The position numbers and the translations under genes were made by a program. Shown piece by piece: positions 53,869 through 62,540 of a stretch of DNA of 64,000 nt (position 1 is its first letter; each line of letters opens with the position of its first letter). The DNA lies in NCBI RefSeq assembly GCF_004331485.1, contig NZ_SJKD01000013.1:1-64000 (forward strand), in the 5' to 3' direction. The notes beneath the pieces are model-generated. The model was not told the origin of the DNA. It saw only the letters and a program-made list of their open reading frames with translations, and did no database searches. The DNA is from Kribbella capetownensis (lineage in GTDB: Bacteria; Actinomycetota; Actinomycetes; Propionibacteriales; Kribbellaceae).

Positions 53869-54675
53869 TCAGGCACAGCCCAAGAGCTGGGCCCGGAGGC
53901 CGGCTCGCAGCGGGATACACATCGGCTTGCCACTGACCGGGTGCGGGACCACCTTCGACTCCACCCCGAACACGTCCCGGATGGTGTCGCAGGTGAACAC
54001 GTCCTCCGGCGTGCCCTGGGTGACGAGGCTGCCGGACTTCATCACGAACACGTGGTCGGCGTACTCCGCCGCCATGTTGAAGTCGTGCAGCACCATCGCC
54101 ACCGTCTTACCCTGCTCCTGATTGAGCTGGTGCAACAGGTCCAGCACCTCGAGTTGGTAGGCGACATCCAGGTACGTGGTGGGCTCGTCGAGCAGGATCA
54201 GGTCCGTACCCTGCGCGAGGCAGAGCGCGATCCAGACGCGCTGGCGCTGACCACCGGACAACTGGTCCACGTGCTGATGCCGCAGTTCCGCCGTACTGGT
54301 CACCTCCATCGCCCACTCGACGGTCTCCTTGTCGGCCTGACTGGGCACCTTGAGTGACGTGCGGTGCGGGTGGCGGCCGAACCAGACCAGGTCCTCGACC
54401 GAGATCGACTCGGGCGTGACCAAGACCTGCGGCAGGATCGCGAGCAGCCGGGCCACCTCCTTCGTCGGGGTGTCCTGGATCGACTTCCCGTCCAGGATCA
54501 CACTCCCCTTGGCCGGCGGCAGCAACCGGGCCAGGGCTCGCAGCGCGGTGCTCTTGCCGGAGCCGTTGGGACCGATCAGCACGCTGACCTTCCCGTCCGG
54601 GATGGTCAGGGTCAGGTCCTGGGCGATGACCTTCTGGTCATAGGCGAGCTGGACGCCTTGTGCCTGCAGACGCAT
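53869..54675 (-). CDS. ABC transporter ATPase, iron-siderophore (FepC) type
   Basis: 268 aa. Walker A GPNGSGKST (35-43), Q-loop, signature LSGGQ (139-143), Walker B LILLDEP, H-loop in VLHDFNMAAEYADHV. The layout matches FepC/FecE ATPases. It energises the FecCD permeases encoded by the next two upstream genes (8-bp gap). Confidence 0.94.
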   Translation of the reverse strand: MRLQAQGVQLAYDQKVIAQDLTLTIPDGKVSVLIGPNGSGKSTALRALARLLPPAKGSVILDGKSIQDTPTKEVARLLAILPQVLVTPESISVEDLVWFGRHPHRTSLKVPSQADKETVEWAMEVTSTAELRHQHVDQLSGGQRQRVWIALCLAQGTDLILLDEPTTYLDVAYQLEVLDLLHQLNQEQGKTVAMVLHDFNMAAEYADHVFVMKSGSLVTQGTPEDVFTCDTIRDVFGVESKVVPHPVSGKPMCIPLRAGLRAQLLGCA

Positions 54676-54683
54676 GGCGGTTC

Positions 54684-55712
54684 CTACTTTCCGGTCTTCA
54701 CGAGCAGGTAGAGGAAGTACGGGCCACCGACGACCGCTGTCACCAGGCCGGCCGGGATCTCGAGGGGAGGTGCGAGGCCGCGGCCGATCATGTCCGCGAA
54801 CAGCATCAGCAGTACGCCGAACAACGCGGCAGACGGGATCGACGCCAGGTGCCGGCCACCGAACACGCGGCGAGCCATGTGCGGGGCGATCAGTCCGACG
54901 AAGCCGATCGTGCCGGACACCGCCACCGCGGCCGAGGCCAGCGCGACCGCGAACAGCAGCAGAACCCGCCGCGTCTTCTCGACCGGTTCGCCGAGTCCGG
55001 CGGCCAGGTCGTCGCCGAGACCGAGGACATCGAGCTTGCGGGCCCAGATCACGATCAGCGGCACCAGTACCAGCACCCACGGCAGGATCTGCAGCACCGA
55101 GCTCATCGACCGTCCGAACAAGCTGCCGGTCAACCAGATCAACGCGGCACTCACGTCCAGCGGGTTGCGCACCAGCAGGAACCGGATACCGGCCTCGAAG
55201 GCGGCGCTGACCGCGATACCGACCAGCGCGATCCGGACCGGCGTCGCTCCGCGGCGGTAAGCCAGCAGATACACCAAGGCGGCCGCGACCAGGCCGCCCA
55301 CGAACGCGGCCGGGACGACTGCGAACACCGGGATGCCGGGAATCGCCAGCAGCAACAGCATGCCCGCGAATCCGGCTCCCTTGGTGACACCGACGACATC
55401 GGGTGCGGCGAGCGGGTTGCGAATGACACCTTGCATGACGCCGCCGGACACCGCCAGCGCGATGCCGACCAGCCACGCGAGCAGCACCCGCGGCAACTGG
55501 AACTGCACCACGATCTGCGCCGCCTGGTCGCTGGTGTTACCGATGACCGCGTTGAAGACATCACCCATCGAGACGTCGGTGGCACCGACGCTGAGGCTGT
55601 AGAAGCTCAGCACAATCGCGAGCACACCGAGCGATCCCATCAGGATGGCCGGATGCCGCTTGGCCAGCGAGGTACGGCGTACGTGCTGCGCCAGAATCGC
55701 CGTACTCGTCAT
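54684..55712 (-). CDS. FecCD family siderophore ABC permease
   Basis: 342 aa, about nine to ten helices. FecCD motifs: QLPRVLLAWLVGIALAVSGGVMQGVIRNPLAAPDVVGVTKGAG and GTIGFVGLIAPHMARRVFGGRH (coupling helix). Start ATG overlaps the stop of the first permease (ATGA, 55709-55712). Together they form a heterodimeric siderophore channel. Confidence 0.94.
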   Translation of the reverse strand: MTSTAILAQHVRRTSLAKRHPAILMGSLGVLAIVLSFYSLSVGATDVSMGDVFNAVIGNTSDQAAQIVVQFQLPRVLLAWLVGIALAVSGGVMQGVIRNPLAAPDVVGVTKGAGFAGMLLLLAIPGIPVFAVVPAAFVGGLVAAALVYLLAYRRGATPVRIALVGIAVSAAFEAGIRFLLVRNPLDVSAALIWLTGSLFGRSMSSVLQILPWVLVLVPLIVIWARKLDVLGLGDDLAAGLGEPVEKTRRVLLLFAVALASAAVAVSGTIGFVGLIAPHMARRVFGGRHLASIPSAALFGVLLMLFADMIGRGLAPPLEIPAGLVTAVVGGPYFLYLLVKTGK

Positions 55713-56770
55713 GAGGTCACCTTCTGCCGACGGGCCAGGTACACGAAGATCGGTGCGCCGATCAGGGCGGTCACCACGCCGGCCGGTACTTCGAACGGCG
55801 GCTTGACGTAGCGGGACAGGATGTCGGCGTACAGGACCAGCACGCCGCCACCGACCGCACACAGCGGCAGCAGAACGGTGTAGCTGGAACCGACGATCCG
55901 GCGCATGATGTGCGGCACGATCAGACCGATGAACGCGACTGGACCGGCCACGGACACCGCCGCGCCACACAGCACGATCACGAGCGCCGACCCGATCATC
56001 CGGGTCCGCTCGACGTTCTGGCCGAGACCACGCGCCATGTCATCGCCCAGCGCCAGCAGGTTCAGCGGCCGTGCCATCGCGAACGCACCGATCAAGCCCA
56101 GCACCAACCACGGCAGCAGGTTGCGAACGTCCTGCCAGGTGCCGAAGTTGACTCCACCGACCAGCCAGAACAACACACTGTCGGTCGAGTTCTCGTCGAA
56201 GATGATCAGCACCTGTGTCAGCGAGATCAACAGGCTGCTGGCCGTGACACCTGCCAGCGCGAGCCGGACCGGACTGACCCGGCCGCTGCCTGAACCGGCC
56301 AGCAGCATCACCGACACACCGGCCACGGCCGCGCCGCCGAACGCCAGCAGGATCGTCGGCGCACCGCTCAGCGACGGCACCACAGTGATCGCCAGTACGA
56401 CGACGAAGACCGCGCCGGCGTTGACGCCCATGATCTCCGGCGCCGCCAGCGGGTTCGCCGCGACGGCCTGCATCAGCGCGCCCGCCACCGCCAGGGCGGC
56501 GCCGACGCACAGCGCCAGCACCACCCGCGGCAGCCGGATCGACTGGAGGATCAGCTCATCGGGCTGGTCGGCCTTGATGAGCGCTCCCGGCAGCCGCGCC
56601 AGCGAGATGTGCTGACTGCCGATCGACAGTCCCCACGCGACGCCGGCCACGACCACCACCAGCAGCACCAGAGTCACCCAGGTGACCCGCTGCTTGTTGG
56701 TGACGATCTTCGGACGCTTGTGCGCGGCGTCCTCGGAAGATTTGGGCGCAGTGCCCACCGACAAGGACAT
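55709..56770 (-). CDS. FecCD family siderophore ABC permease
   Basis: 353 aa. SIRLPRVVLALCVGAALAVAGALMQAVAANPLAAPEIMGVNAGAV and GPVAFIGLIVPHIMRRIVGSSYT (coupling helix), about ten helices. The N-terminal 30 residues are charged and cytoplasmic. The gene starts 1 bp after the stop of the substrate-binding protein gene, so is coupled to it. Confidence 0.94.
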   Translation of the reverse strand: MSLSVGTAPKSSEDAAHKRPKIVTNKQRVTWVTLVLLVVVVAGVAWGLSIGSQHISLARLPGALIKADQPDELILQSIRLPRVVLALCVGAALAVAGALMQAVAANPLAAPEIMGVNAGAVFVVVLAITVVPSLSGAPTILLAFGGAAVAGVSVMLLAGSGSGRVSPVRLALAGVTASSLLISLTQVLIIFDENSTDSVLFWLVGGVNFGTWQDVRNLLPWLVLGLIGAFAMARPLNLLALGDDMARGLGQNVERTRMIGSALVIVLCGAAVSVAGPVAFIGLIVPHIMRRIVGSSYTVLLPLCAVGGGVLVLYADILSRYVKPPFEVPAGVVTALIGAPIFVYLARRQKVTS

Positions 56771-56771
56771 G

Positions 56772-57797
56772 TCACTTCCCGTAGAGGAGTTTGACGGCTT
56801 CCTGAGCGACCACTTCAGAGGCGATCAGACCGCGCGACCGGGACCACTCGTTCGGGTCGACGTCGAAGGTCGCGTTGTTCTTCACCGCGGGGATCTCCTT
56901 CCACAGCGGGCTCTTGGTCCACTGGTCCCGCAGCGTCGGTCCGTCGTTGGGGGCGATGAACATCACGTCCGGCTTGTTGGCGACCAGCGTCTCGAGGGTC
57001 AGCGAGACCGACGCGTCGCCGGATTCGTCCGGCAGCGACGAGTTGATCCCGATCACCGACAAGACGCCCGGTGTGTAGCCCTTCGGCGGGAAGCCGGTGA
57101 AGCCCTTCTCCGACGCGCGGACGAACAGCGCCTTGCGGTTCTCACCCTCGGGCGCCTTGGCCTTCAGGTCGGTCATCAACTTGGCGTGCTCGGCGAGCCG
57201 GGTCTTCATCTCGTCACACTTGTTCACCGCGATGGCGGTCGACATCTCGCTGTCCAGCACCTGCTGGTAGTTGCCGTTGAGGCTGGCGTAGGCGATGGTC
57301 GGCGCGATCTTGGACAGCTGGGCGTAGATCGCCTTGTGCCGGCCGCTGTCGGCCACGATCAGGTCCGGCTTCAGCGCGGTGATCACCTGGATGTTCGGCG
57401 TCGCCCGCAGGCCGACCGACTTGTACTCGCCGACCTTGTCGCGCAGAGCGGGGATGATCCGCTTCGGCTGGTCGTCGTCGGCGACACCGACCGGCGACAT
57501 CCCGACCGCGACCAGGGCGTCGACGAAGGAGTACTCCAGCGCCACCACCCTGACCGGGTTGCCCGTGATCGTGGTGGTGCCCAGGTCGTGCTTGACGGTA
57601 CGGGTCGCCTTCCCGCACTGCTCCAGGTTGACATCCGGGCTGACGCCTTCGGCAGCCGCGGCGCGGTCGGCGTTCGGCGCCGCACCGGTGGAAGATGAGG
57701 CCGCGGCGCCGCAGCCGGTCAGGGCGACCGCGGCAGCTGCGGCGGTCAGAGTGACGGCGGCGAGAACGCGCCGCAAGCTCGAGGATCGGTGGACCAT
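56772..57797 (-). CDS. siderophore-type ABC substrate-binding lipoprotein
   Basis: 341 aa. Lipobox LTGCG after a signal peptide. FecB/FepB-like fold: TITGNPVRVVALEYSFVDALVAVGMSPVGVADDD, LKPDLIVADSGRHKAIYAQLSKIAPTIAY, VLSVIGINSSLPDESGDA. It captures an iron-siderophore or similar compound outside the membrane. ATG 57797 is set by the signal start. It is preceded by the C45 gene 43 bp away and shares its promoter. Confidence 0.92.
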   Translation of the reverse strand: MVHRSSSLRRVLAAVTLTAAAAAVALTGCGAAASSSTGAAPNADRAAAAEGVSPDVNLEQCGKATRTVKHDLGTTTITGNPVRVVALEYSFVDALVAVGMSPVGVADDDQPKRIIPALRDKVGEYKSVGLRATPNIQVITALKPDLIVADSGRHKAIYAQLSKIAPTIAYASLNGNYQQVLDSEMSTAIAVNKCDEMKTRLAEHAKLMTDLKAKAPEGENRKALFVRASEKGFTGFPPKGYTPGVLSVIGINSSLPDESGDASVSLTLETLVANKPDVMFIAPNDGPTLRDQWTKSPLWKEIPAVKNNATFDVDPNEWSRSRGLIASEVVAQEAVKLLYGK

Positions 57798-57840
57798 GGC
57801 ATTCGCTCCTGATGTCGACAATGCCTTGCAGGGGTGGGTT

Positions 57841-59028
57841 TCATCCGGCCACGGCGAGGGACAGCGCCGGGTCGTCGACGTCCGGCCGGTCGGAGAGACC
57901 GGGTCCGTCGTAGAGGTTCCAGGGAGCCTGCTGGTAGCTGTTGCTGCAGGGCAGGCCGGGGGTCAGCCGGTAGGTGCCAGTGGTCAGATCGACCAGGCTG
58001 GACACGATCGTGGCGTAACGGTCGAGCTCGTGCCGGCGCGGATCGACGTGCTGGCAGACGGCGTTGGGGTGACTGAAATGGTCGCTCATCGTCGTTTGCA
58101 CGATGGTCTCGACAGCCTTCTCGGTGGTGCCGTCGCGGCGGACCTGACGCAGGCCCTCCTCGACGCGCGGCACCCGGTAGAGCGAATCCACCGAGAACGG
58201 TTTGTAGGTCTCGTTGAGCTGGGGTGGGACGAAGGCCTGGAAGTGGTTGCCGTGCACCAGCAACCCGTCGGTCGGATACATCCAGCCGTGCCGGCCGGGC
58301 GTCGTCTCCACGTCGATGGCGAAGCCTTCGCGATGGGTGAGGAGCAGGTTGCTGGACAGACTCTGCCGGGCGTTGAAGACCACCTGCAGGGCGTCGTACA
58401 TGTCCCAGCTCTCCAGCACCATCCGGCGCACGAACGTGCCGGGGACGCTGAGGCCTGAGCCGAACCCGGCGCCGAGGCCGTTGGCGTTCAGCGCGAGGCC
58501 GGCCGAGTTGGCACCGTGCCGAGCCAGCTGGCCGGCCTCGACGTGACCGATCACGGTCGGCTTGCCGGGCTGCGAGACCCGCAGGAGTACGACGGTGTCC
58601 GCCACTCCGGCCCACAGGTCCCAGTTCTGTCCGGCCCAGACATGTCCGAGCGGGTTGGCCTGCTGGAGGATCGCGAACGACGTACAGCCGTCGTCACGCT
58701 CTTCCTTCGCGGCGGTGTCCTCGAACGGGTTGCCCCGGGTCAGTTCGCCCCGGCTGTTCAGCGCGAGGATCTCCGCGAAGGTGCGTCCGGACCCCTCGGC
58801 GATGCCACGGACCTCGTCCAGCAGGCCGGGCGCGATCGGCTCGATCACCGGGACCCAGCGCGGCGCCCGCTCCAGCACCTCGGCCCAGGGCAGCCCGGTG
58901 GCACGGGGGACGGACTCGGCATAGAACGCCAGCGAGCGCTCGATCAGCGAACGCGCGCCCTCGCCGTACTGCCGGCCGCGGTCGCGGGCGTCGGCGCCGG
59001 AGATGTCGATCGTCGGAAGCTGTGACAC
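57841..59028 (-). CDS. C45 peptidase / acyl-CoA:6-APA acyltransferase-like amidohydrolase
   Basis: 395 aa. Autoprocessing NTN-hydrolase of the C45/AAT type: nucleophile Cys115 in RDDGCTSFAI, GQNWDLWAGVADTVVLLRV, HGANSAGLALNANGLGAGFGSG, SSNLLLTHREGFAIDVE. Members cleave or form N-acyl amide bonds. There is no signal peptide, so it acts in the cytoplasm, presumably on the imported compound. GTG 59028 is favoured by GGAG eight bases upstream; the open frame extends to 59145. First gene of the importer operon. Confidence 0.88.
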   Translation of the reverse strand: MSQLPTIDISGADARDRGRQYGEGARSLIERSLAFYAESVPRATGLPWAEVLERAPRWVPVIEPIAPGLLDEVRGIAEGSGRTFAEILALNSRGELTRGNPFEDTAAKEERDDGCTSFAILQQANPLGHVWAGQNWDLWAGVADTVVLLRVSQPGKPTVIGHVEAGQLARHGANSAGLALNANGLGAGFGSGLSVPGTFVRRMVLESWDMYDALQVVFNARQSLSSNLLLTHREGFAIDVETTPGRHGWMYPTDGLLVHGNHFQAFVPPQLNETYKPFSVDSLYRVPRVEEGLRQVRRDGTTEKAVETIVQTTMSDHFSHPNAVCQHVDPRRHELDRYATIVSSLVDLTTGTYRLTPGLPCSNSYQQAPWNLYDGPGLSDRPDVDDPALSLAVAG

Positions 59029-59086
59029 GGAAGTCGCTCCAGGGAGTGGACGGGACTTGACTCGAACCGTTTGTTCGTTGTGTTCA

Positions 59087-59121
59087 CTACGAATATTCGT
59101 CTGACGGTAGTGATTGCTACA
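59087..59121. promoter_or_regulatory. shared two-part promoter element, C45 operon copy
   Basis: CTACGA (59087-59092) and GTGATTGCTACA (59110-59121) recur with the same 23-bp offset as before tldD. GTAG-TGATTG-CTAC (59107-59120) is a dyad, and ACGAATATTCGT (59089-59100) is a perfect palindrome. The sites sit between the divergent C45 and RpiR genes. Confidence 0.7.
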
Positions 59122-59225
59122 ATCGCTGTCAACGGGTCGCGTCATCGTTTACCTGGCGGTGACAAACCGATCCGGGTGACATGATCTGCGTACTGACAGG
59201 CACAACTGGGAGCCGGAGGACCACC

Positions 59226-60167
59226 GTGGCCAAGACCAAGGCACCCACCCTGCCGGAGCGGGTGGCGAGCCGAATCGACGCACTGACCGCGACCGAGCGC
59301 AGGATCGCCGAGTACCTGTCGGCCCACCCGCAGGAGGCCGCGTTCTCCTCGGCCGAGGAACTCGGGCGCGCCACCGGCACCAGCGACGCCAGCGTCGTCC
59401 GGACCGCCAAGGCGCTGGGTTTCGACGGCCTGCCGGGCCTGAAGCGATCGCTACAGGGCGAACTGCAGGCCCTGCTGACGCCCGCCAACCGGCTCAGCAA
59501 CAGCCTCGAGTCGTTCGAAGACGGCGCCGAAGGGATCCTCACCGCGACCCTGCGCGACCACGTCGAGCGGCTCCAGCAAGCCGAACGCTCGATCGACCCG
59601 CAGGCGTTCGAGCACGCCGTCGAACTGATCGACCAGGCCCGCGAGACCGTGATCTGCGGCTTCGCCGGCCTGGACGGGATCTCGGCGTACACCGCGACCC
59701 ACCTGACCCGCATCGGCCGCCGCGCGCGGACCGCGACCGACACCGGCTACCGGCTGGCCGACCGGCTGCTGATGCTCGGTCCCGAGGACGTGGTGATCGT
59801 GATCGCCCACAACCGGATCATCGTGGAGACCCGCGTCATCCTCGACCTGTGCGCCGAGGTCGGTGCCCGCGCAATCCTCATCACCGACACCCTCGGTGAG
59901 GCGTTGCGCGACCAGGTCGACTCGGTGCTGTCGGCGCCGATGAGCCGTCCGGGGACGTTCACCAGCCAGGCCACCGTGCTGATCCTGCTCGAGGCACTGG
60001 TGATCGCCGTGGCGGCACGGGACCAGAACCGTTCGCTGGAGACGACCGACCGGATGAACCAGTTGCGTGAGGAGCTGATGGGCTTCTCCCGCGCCGACGA
60101 GGTGGCCCTGAACCTGCCGGCCCAACGGCGCGCTCGCAAGCGCACCAACCGGACCGAGAGCGCCTGA
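59226..60167 (+). CDS. MurR/RpiR family transcriptional regulator
   Basis: 313 aa. N-terminal HTH_6 (LPERVASRIDALTATERRIAEYLSAHPQEAAFSSAEELGRATGTSDASVVRTAKALGFDGLPGLKRSL), then a SIS domain (about 125-260: VICGFAGLDGISAYTATHLTRIGRRA, VIVIAHNRIIVETRVILDLCAEVGARAILITDT). SIS domains bind phospho-sugars or similar ligands. GTG 59226 has GGAGG six bases upstream. It is the likely local regulator of the C45-importer and tldDE units. Confidence 0.9.
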   Translation: MAKTKAPTLPERVASRIDALTATERRIAEYLSAHPQEAAFSSAEELGRATGTSDASVVRTAKALGFDGLPGLKRSLQGELQALLTPANRLSNSLESFEDGAEGILTATLRDHVERLQQAERSIDPQAFEHAVELIDQARETVICGFAGLDGISAYTATHLTRIGRRARTATDTGYRLADRLLMLGPEDVVIVIAHNRIIVETRVILDLCAEVGARAILITDTLGEALRDQVDSVLSAPMSRPGTFTSQATVLILLEALVIAVAARDQNRSLETTDRMNQLREELMGFSRADEVALNLPAQRRARKRTNRTESA

Positions 60168-60178
60168 GTGGGCTCTGG

Positions 60179-60754
60179 TCAGACCGTGCCCTCGGTGCGT
60201 TCGTAGACGTCCGCCTCGAACTCCTCCAGCAGACGCTCACAGTCGGCCACCTTGGCCCGGGCCAGGTCCTTGCCCTCGGCATCCATCCAGTCCCGGCCCT
60301 CCACCTTGGTCAGCCACCGGCGGAGCTTCTCCAGGTCCTGGCGGATCTCCTCGGCCTCCTCGAAGGTGTAGTTCTCCCGGAACCGCTCGAACTCGATCTC
60401 CTTGACGAACTTGGTCTCGCACTCCTCGACGATCTCGGCGTACTCCTTCGCGGACTGGCCGCGGAAGCCGTCCACGAACTGCTCGCGGGCGTCGTCGTCG
60501 ACATCGGTCAGGGTGAGGAAGACACTCGAGCCACCCAGCTCGGTCACCTTCTCCCGCACCTTCTCCATGCCGGCACGCAGCTCGTCGCGGTCCGGCAGCA
60601 CGCACACGGCCTGCTGCACATAGAACCCGCCGAGCCGCTTCAGCTCCCGCCACACCGCCACCCGCGCCCGCGAGGATTCGCTCGGCACCTTGTAGATGAG
60701 CAGCAGCCAGCTCTCCGCTGCGGGACTCTTGGGCTTGGTACGACGGGTTGCCAT
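60179..60754 (-). CDS. ChrB N-terminal domain protein
   Basis: 191 aa. SWLLLIYKVPSESSRARVAVWRELKRLGGFYVQQAVCVLPDRDELR matches the ChrB N-terminal domain of chromate-resistance regulators; the rest is a charged helical region (FERFRENYTFEEAEEIRQDLEKLRRWLTKVEGRDWMD). There is no C-terminal chromate-reductase-like domain and no chrA in the window. It is 10 bp after the electron-transfer flavoprotein gene, probably one transcript. Confidence 0.85.
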   Translation of the reverse strand: MATRRTKPKSPAAESWLLLIYKVPSESSRARVAVWRELKRLGGFYVQQAVCVLPDRDELRAGMEKVREKVTELGGSSVFLTLTDVDDDAREQFVDGFRGQSAKEYAEIVEECETKFVKEIEFERFRENYTFEEAEEIRQDLEKLRRWLTKVEGRDWMDAEGKDLARAKVADCERLLEEFEADVYERTEGTV

Positions 60755-60764
60755 GCCGGACAGG

Positions 60765-62540
60765 TTATCCGCTGACACGACTCCGGATCCCCTCGACGAG
60801 AAACGGCATCACCTCCCGCCAGTCCGCGACCAGACCGACGTCGCAGTGCGCGAAGACCTCCGCCGCCGGATCGGTGTTGATGGCCACTACCGTCCCGGCC
60901 CGGCTTGCGCCGGCCAGGTGGTTCAGGTTCCCGGACAGTCCGACCGCGACGTACATCCGCGGTGCGACGCTGCGTCCGGTGATGCCGATCTGCCGGCCGT
61001 GCGCCATCCAGCCTTGGTCGGTGACCTTCCGGGTGGCGGCGAGCTCGGCGCCCAGGAGGACGCGCATCGGCTCGAGTTCGGCGTACGTGTCGGGTGAGAC
61101 GCCTCGGCCGACGCTGATGACGACCTCGGCCCGGTCCAGCGCGTCACCTTCGTTGCCGGTACGGCGTTCTGCGCGTCGCAGCGCGGGGTCCTCGGCCACG
61201 GGGAGCGTGTGCTCCTTGAGCGTGCGGTCGGCTCTTGGCGTGCGCAGCGGGAGCAGGCCGGTCCGGAGGGTGGCGATCTGTGGTGAGCCGTGGCTGATGA
61301 TCTCGGCGAGGGTGCCACCGCCTGACGGCTTCAGTCCGGCCAGGCGTGGCGTCGTACCATTGGTCACGCTCAGGCTGATGAGGTCTGACATCAACCCGGC
61401 ACCGGAGGCGACTGCGACTCGGGCGAGCACTTCACGGTCCCAGGGGAGCGCGGCGCCGAGTACGGCCCACGGCTCACGGTCCGCGATCCATTCGGCGAGT
61501 GCTGCGGCGACGGGACGGGGCTCGTCAGCGGTGAGCATGACCACCGAGTCGGCTCCCCAGCGAGCGAGGTCGTCGGTGCTGTCGGCTGTTCTCACTGCGG
61601 TCACGGTTCCACCGACCTCGGCAGCGAGAGCCGCCGCCGCACCCAGCAACGCCCGAGTCCCTGCCTCCGGCCCCGGCCCGACCAACACCACCACCTCAGC
61701 TCCCGCCTGGTGGAGTGCGTCTGGGACGGGGGCGGAGGGGGCGGCGGGTTTGGGGGTGAAGGAGCCTCGGGAGAGGAGTTCTGTGATGGCTCGGGTGGCT
61801 TGGGTTTGGGGGTTGCCTCGGAAGATGACGGGGTCGCGGGTGAGGGGGGCCGGGTGGACCTGGGCGACCTTGGTCGGGCTGCCGGTGAGGCCCCAGTCGG
61901 CTGGGGCGAGGTCGGCGGTGGTGACTTCGCGGATGACGGCCGTCGGCGACCAGGTCTCGGGCGGCGCCTTGCACGGGTCGCACGAGCGTTCAGCGACCGC
62001 GACAACGGCAGGCAGATCTACTACGACGGACTCAGTGCCTGTGTCGTATTGGACGGTGGTCCGCAGCTGCTTCCCGCTGGAGTCCGGCTCTAGAGTCAGA
62101 ACCGGACCAGTGAAGGGCAGACCAAGGATCTCCGCGAGCATCGCACCGACCGCGCCGGTGCTGCCGTCGACCGAGCTGGCTCCGACAAGGATGAGGTCCG
62201 GCGGCTCGTCCAGCAGCGCAACAGTCGACGCCAGAGCCCGAGCCGTGACAAGACAGTCCGATCCGGCCAACGCAGGATCCGTCAGGTGCACGGCGTCGTC
62301 GATTCCCCAGGCCAGAGCCTCACGCAGTACGTCGGCCGCCACGGGCGGACCCATGGTGACCGCCGTACTGCGACCGCCGGACTCCCGGGCCAGCCGGACC
62401 GCCTGCGCGACGGCCCGGCGGCACCAGGGGTTCATCTCGGTGACCGCGCCGGCCCGTTCGAGCCGGCCGTCGGCGTCGAGGCGCCCACTGTGATCACCCT
62501 TCGGCACCTGCTTCACCAGGGCCGTGACGAACAGGTTCAT
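60765..62540 (-). CDS. single-chain electron transfer flavoprotein (beta-alpha fusion)
   Basis: 591 aa. Residues about 1-240 resemble ETF beta (LFVTALVKQVP, EMNPWCRRAVAQAVRLA, VGASSVDGSTGAVGAMLAEILGLPF). Residues about 270-591 resemble ETF alpha, ending in the FAD region VISVGRGVSP, MYVAVGLSGNLNHLAGASRAGTVVAINTDPAAEVFAHCDVGLVAD (GLSGNLNH instead of the usual GISGAIQH). ETF carries electrons from dehydrogenases to the quinone pool. ATG 62540 overlaps the VIT1-like stop (ATGA). Confidence 0.88.
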   Translation of the reverse strand: MNLFVTALVKQVPKGDHSGRLDADGRLERAGAVTEMNPWCRRAVAQAVRLARESGGRSTAVTMGPPVAADVLREALAWGIDDAVHLTDPALAGSDCLVTARALASTVALLDEPPDLILVGASSVDGSTGAVGAMLAEILGLPFTGPVLTLEPDSSGKQLRTTVQYDTGTESVVVDLPAVVAVAERSCDPCKAPPETWSPTAVIREVTTADLAPADWGLTGSPTKVAQVHPAPLTRDPVIFRGNPQTQATRAITELLSRGSFTPKPAAPSAPVPDALHQAGAEVVVLVGPGPEAGTRALLGAAAALAAEVGGTVTAVRTADSTDDLARWGADSVVMLTADEPRPVAAALAEWIADREPWAVLGAALPWDREVLARVAVASGAGLMSDLISLSVTNGTTPRLAGLKPSGGGTLAEIISHGSPQIATLRTGLLPLRTPRADRTLKEHTLPVAEDPALRRAERRTGNEGDALDRAEVVISVGRGVSPDTYAELEPMRVLLGAELAATRKVTDQGWMAHGRQIGITGRSVAPRMYVAVGLSGNLNHLAGASRAGTVVAINTDPAAEVFAHCDVGLVADWREVMPFLVEGIRSRVSG

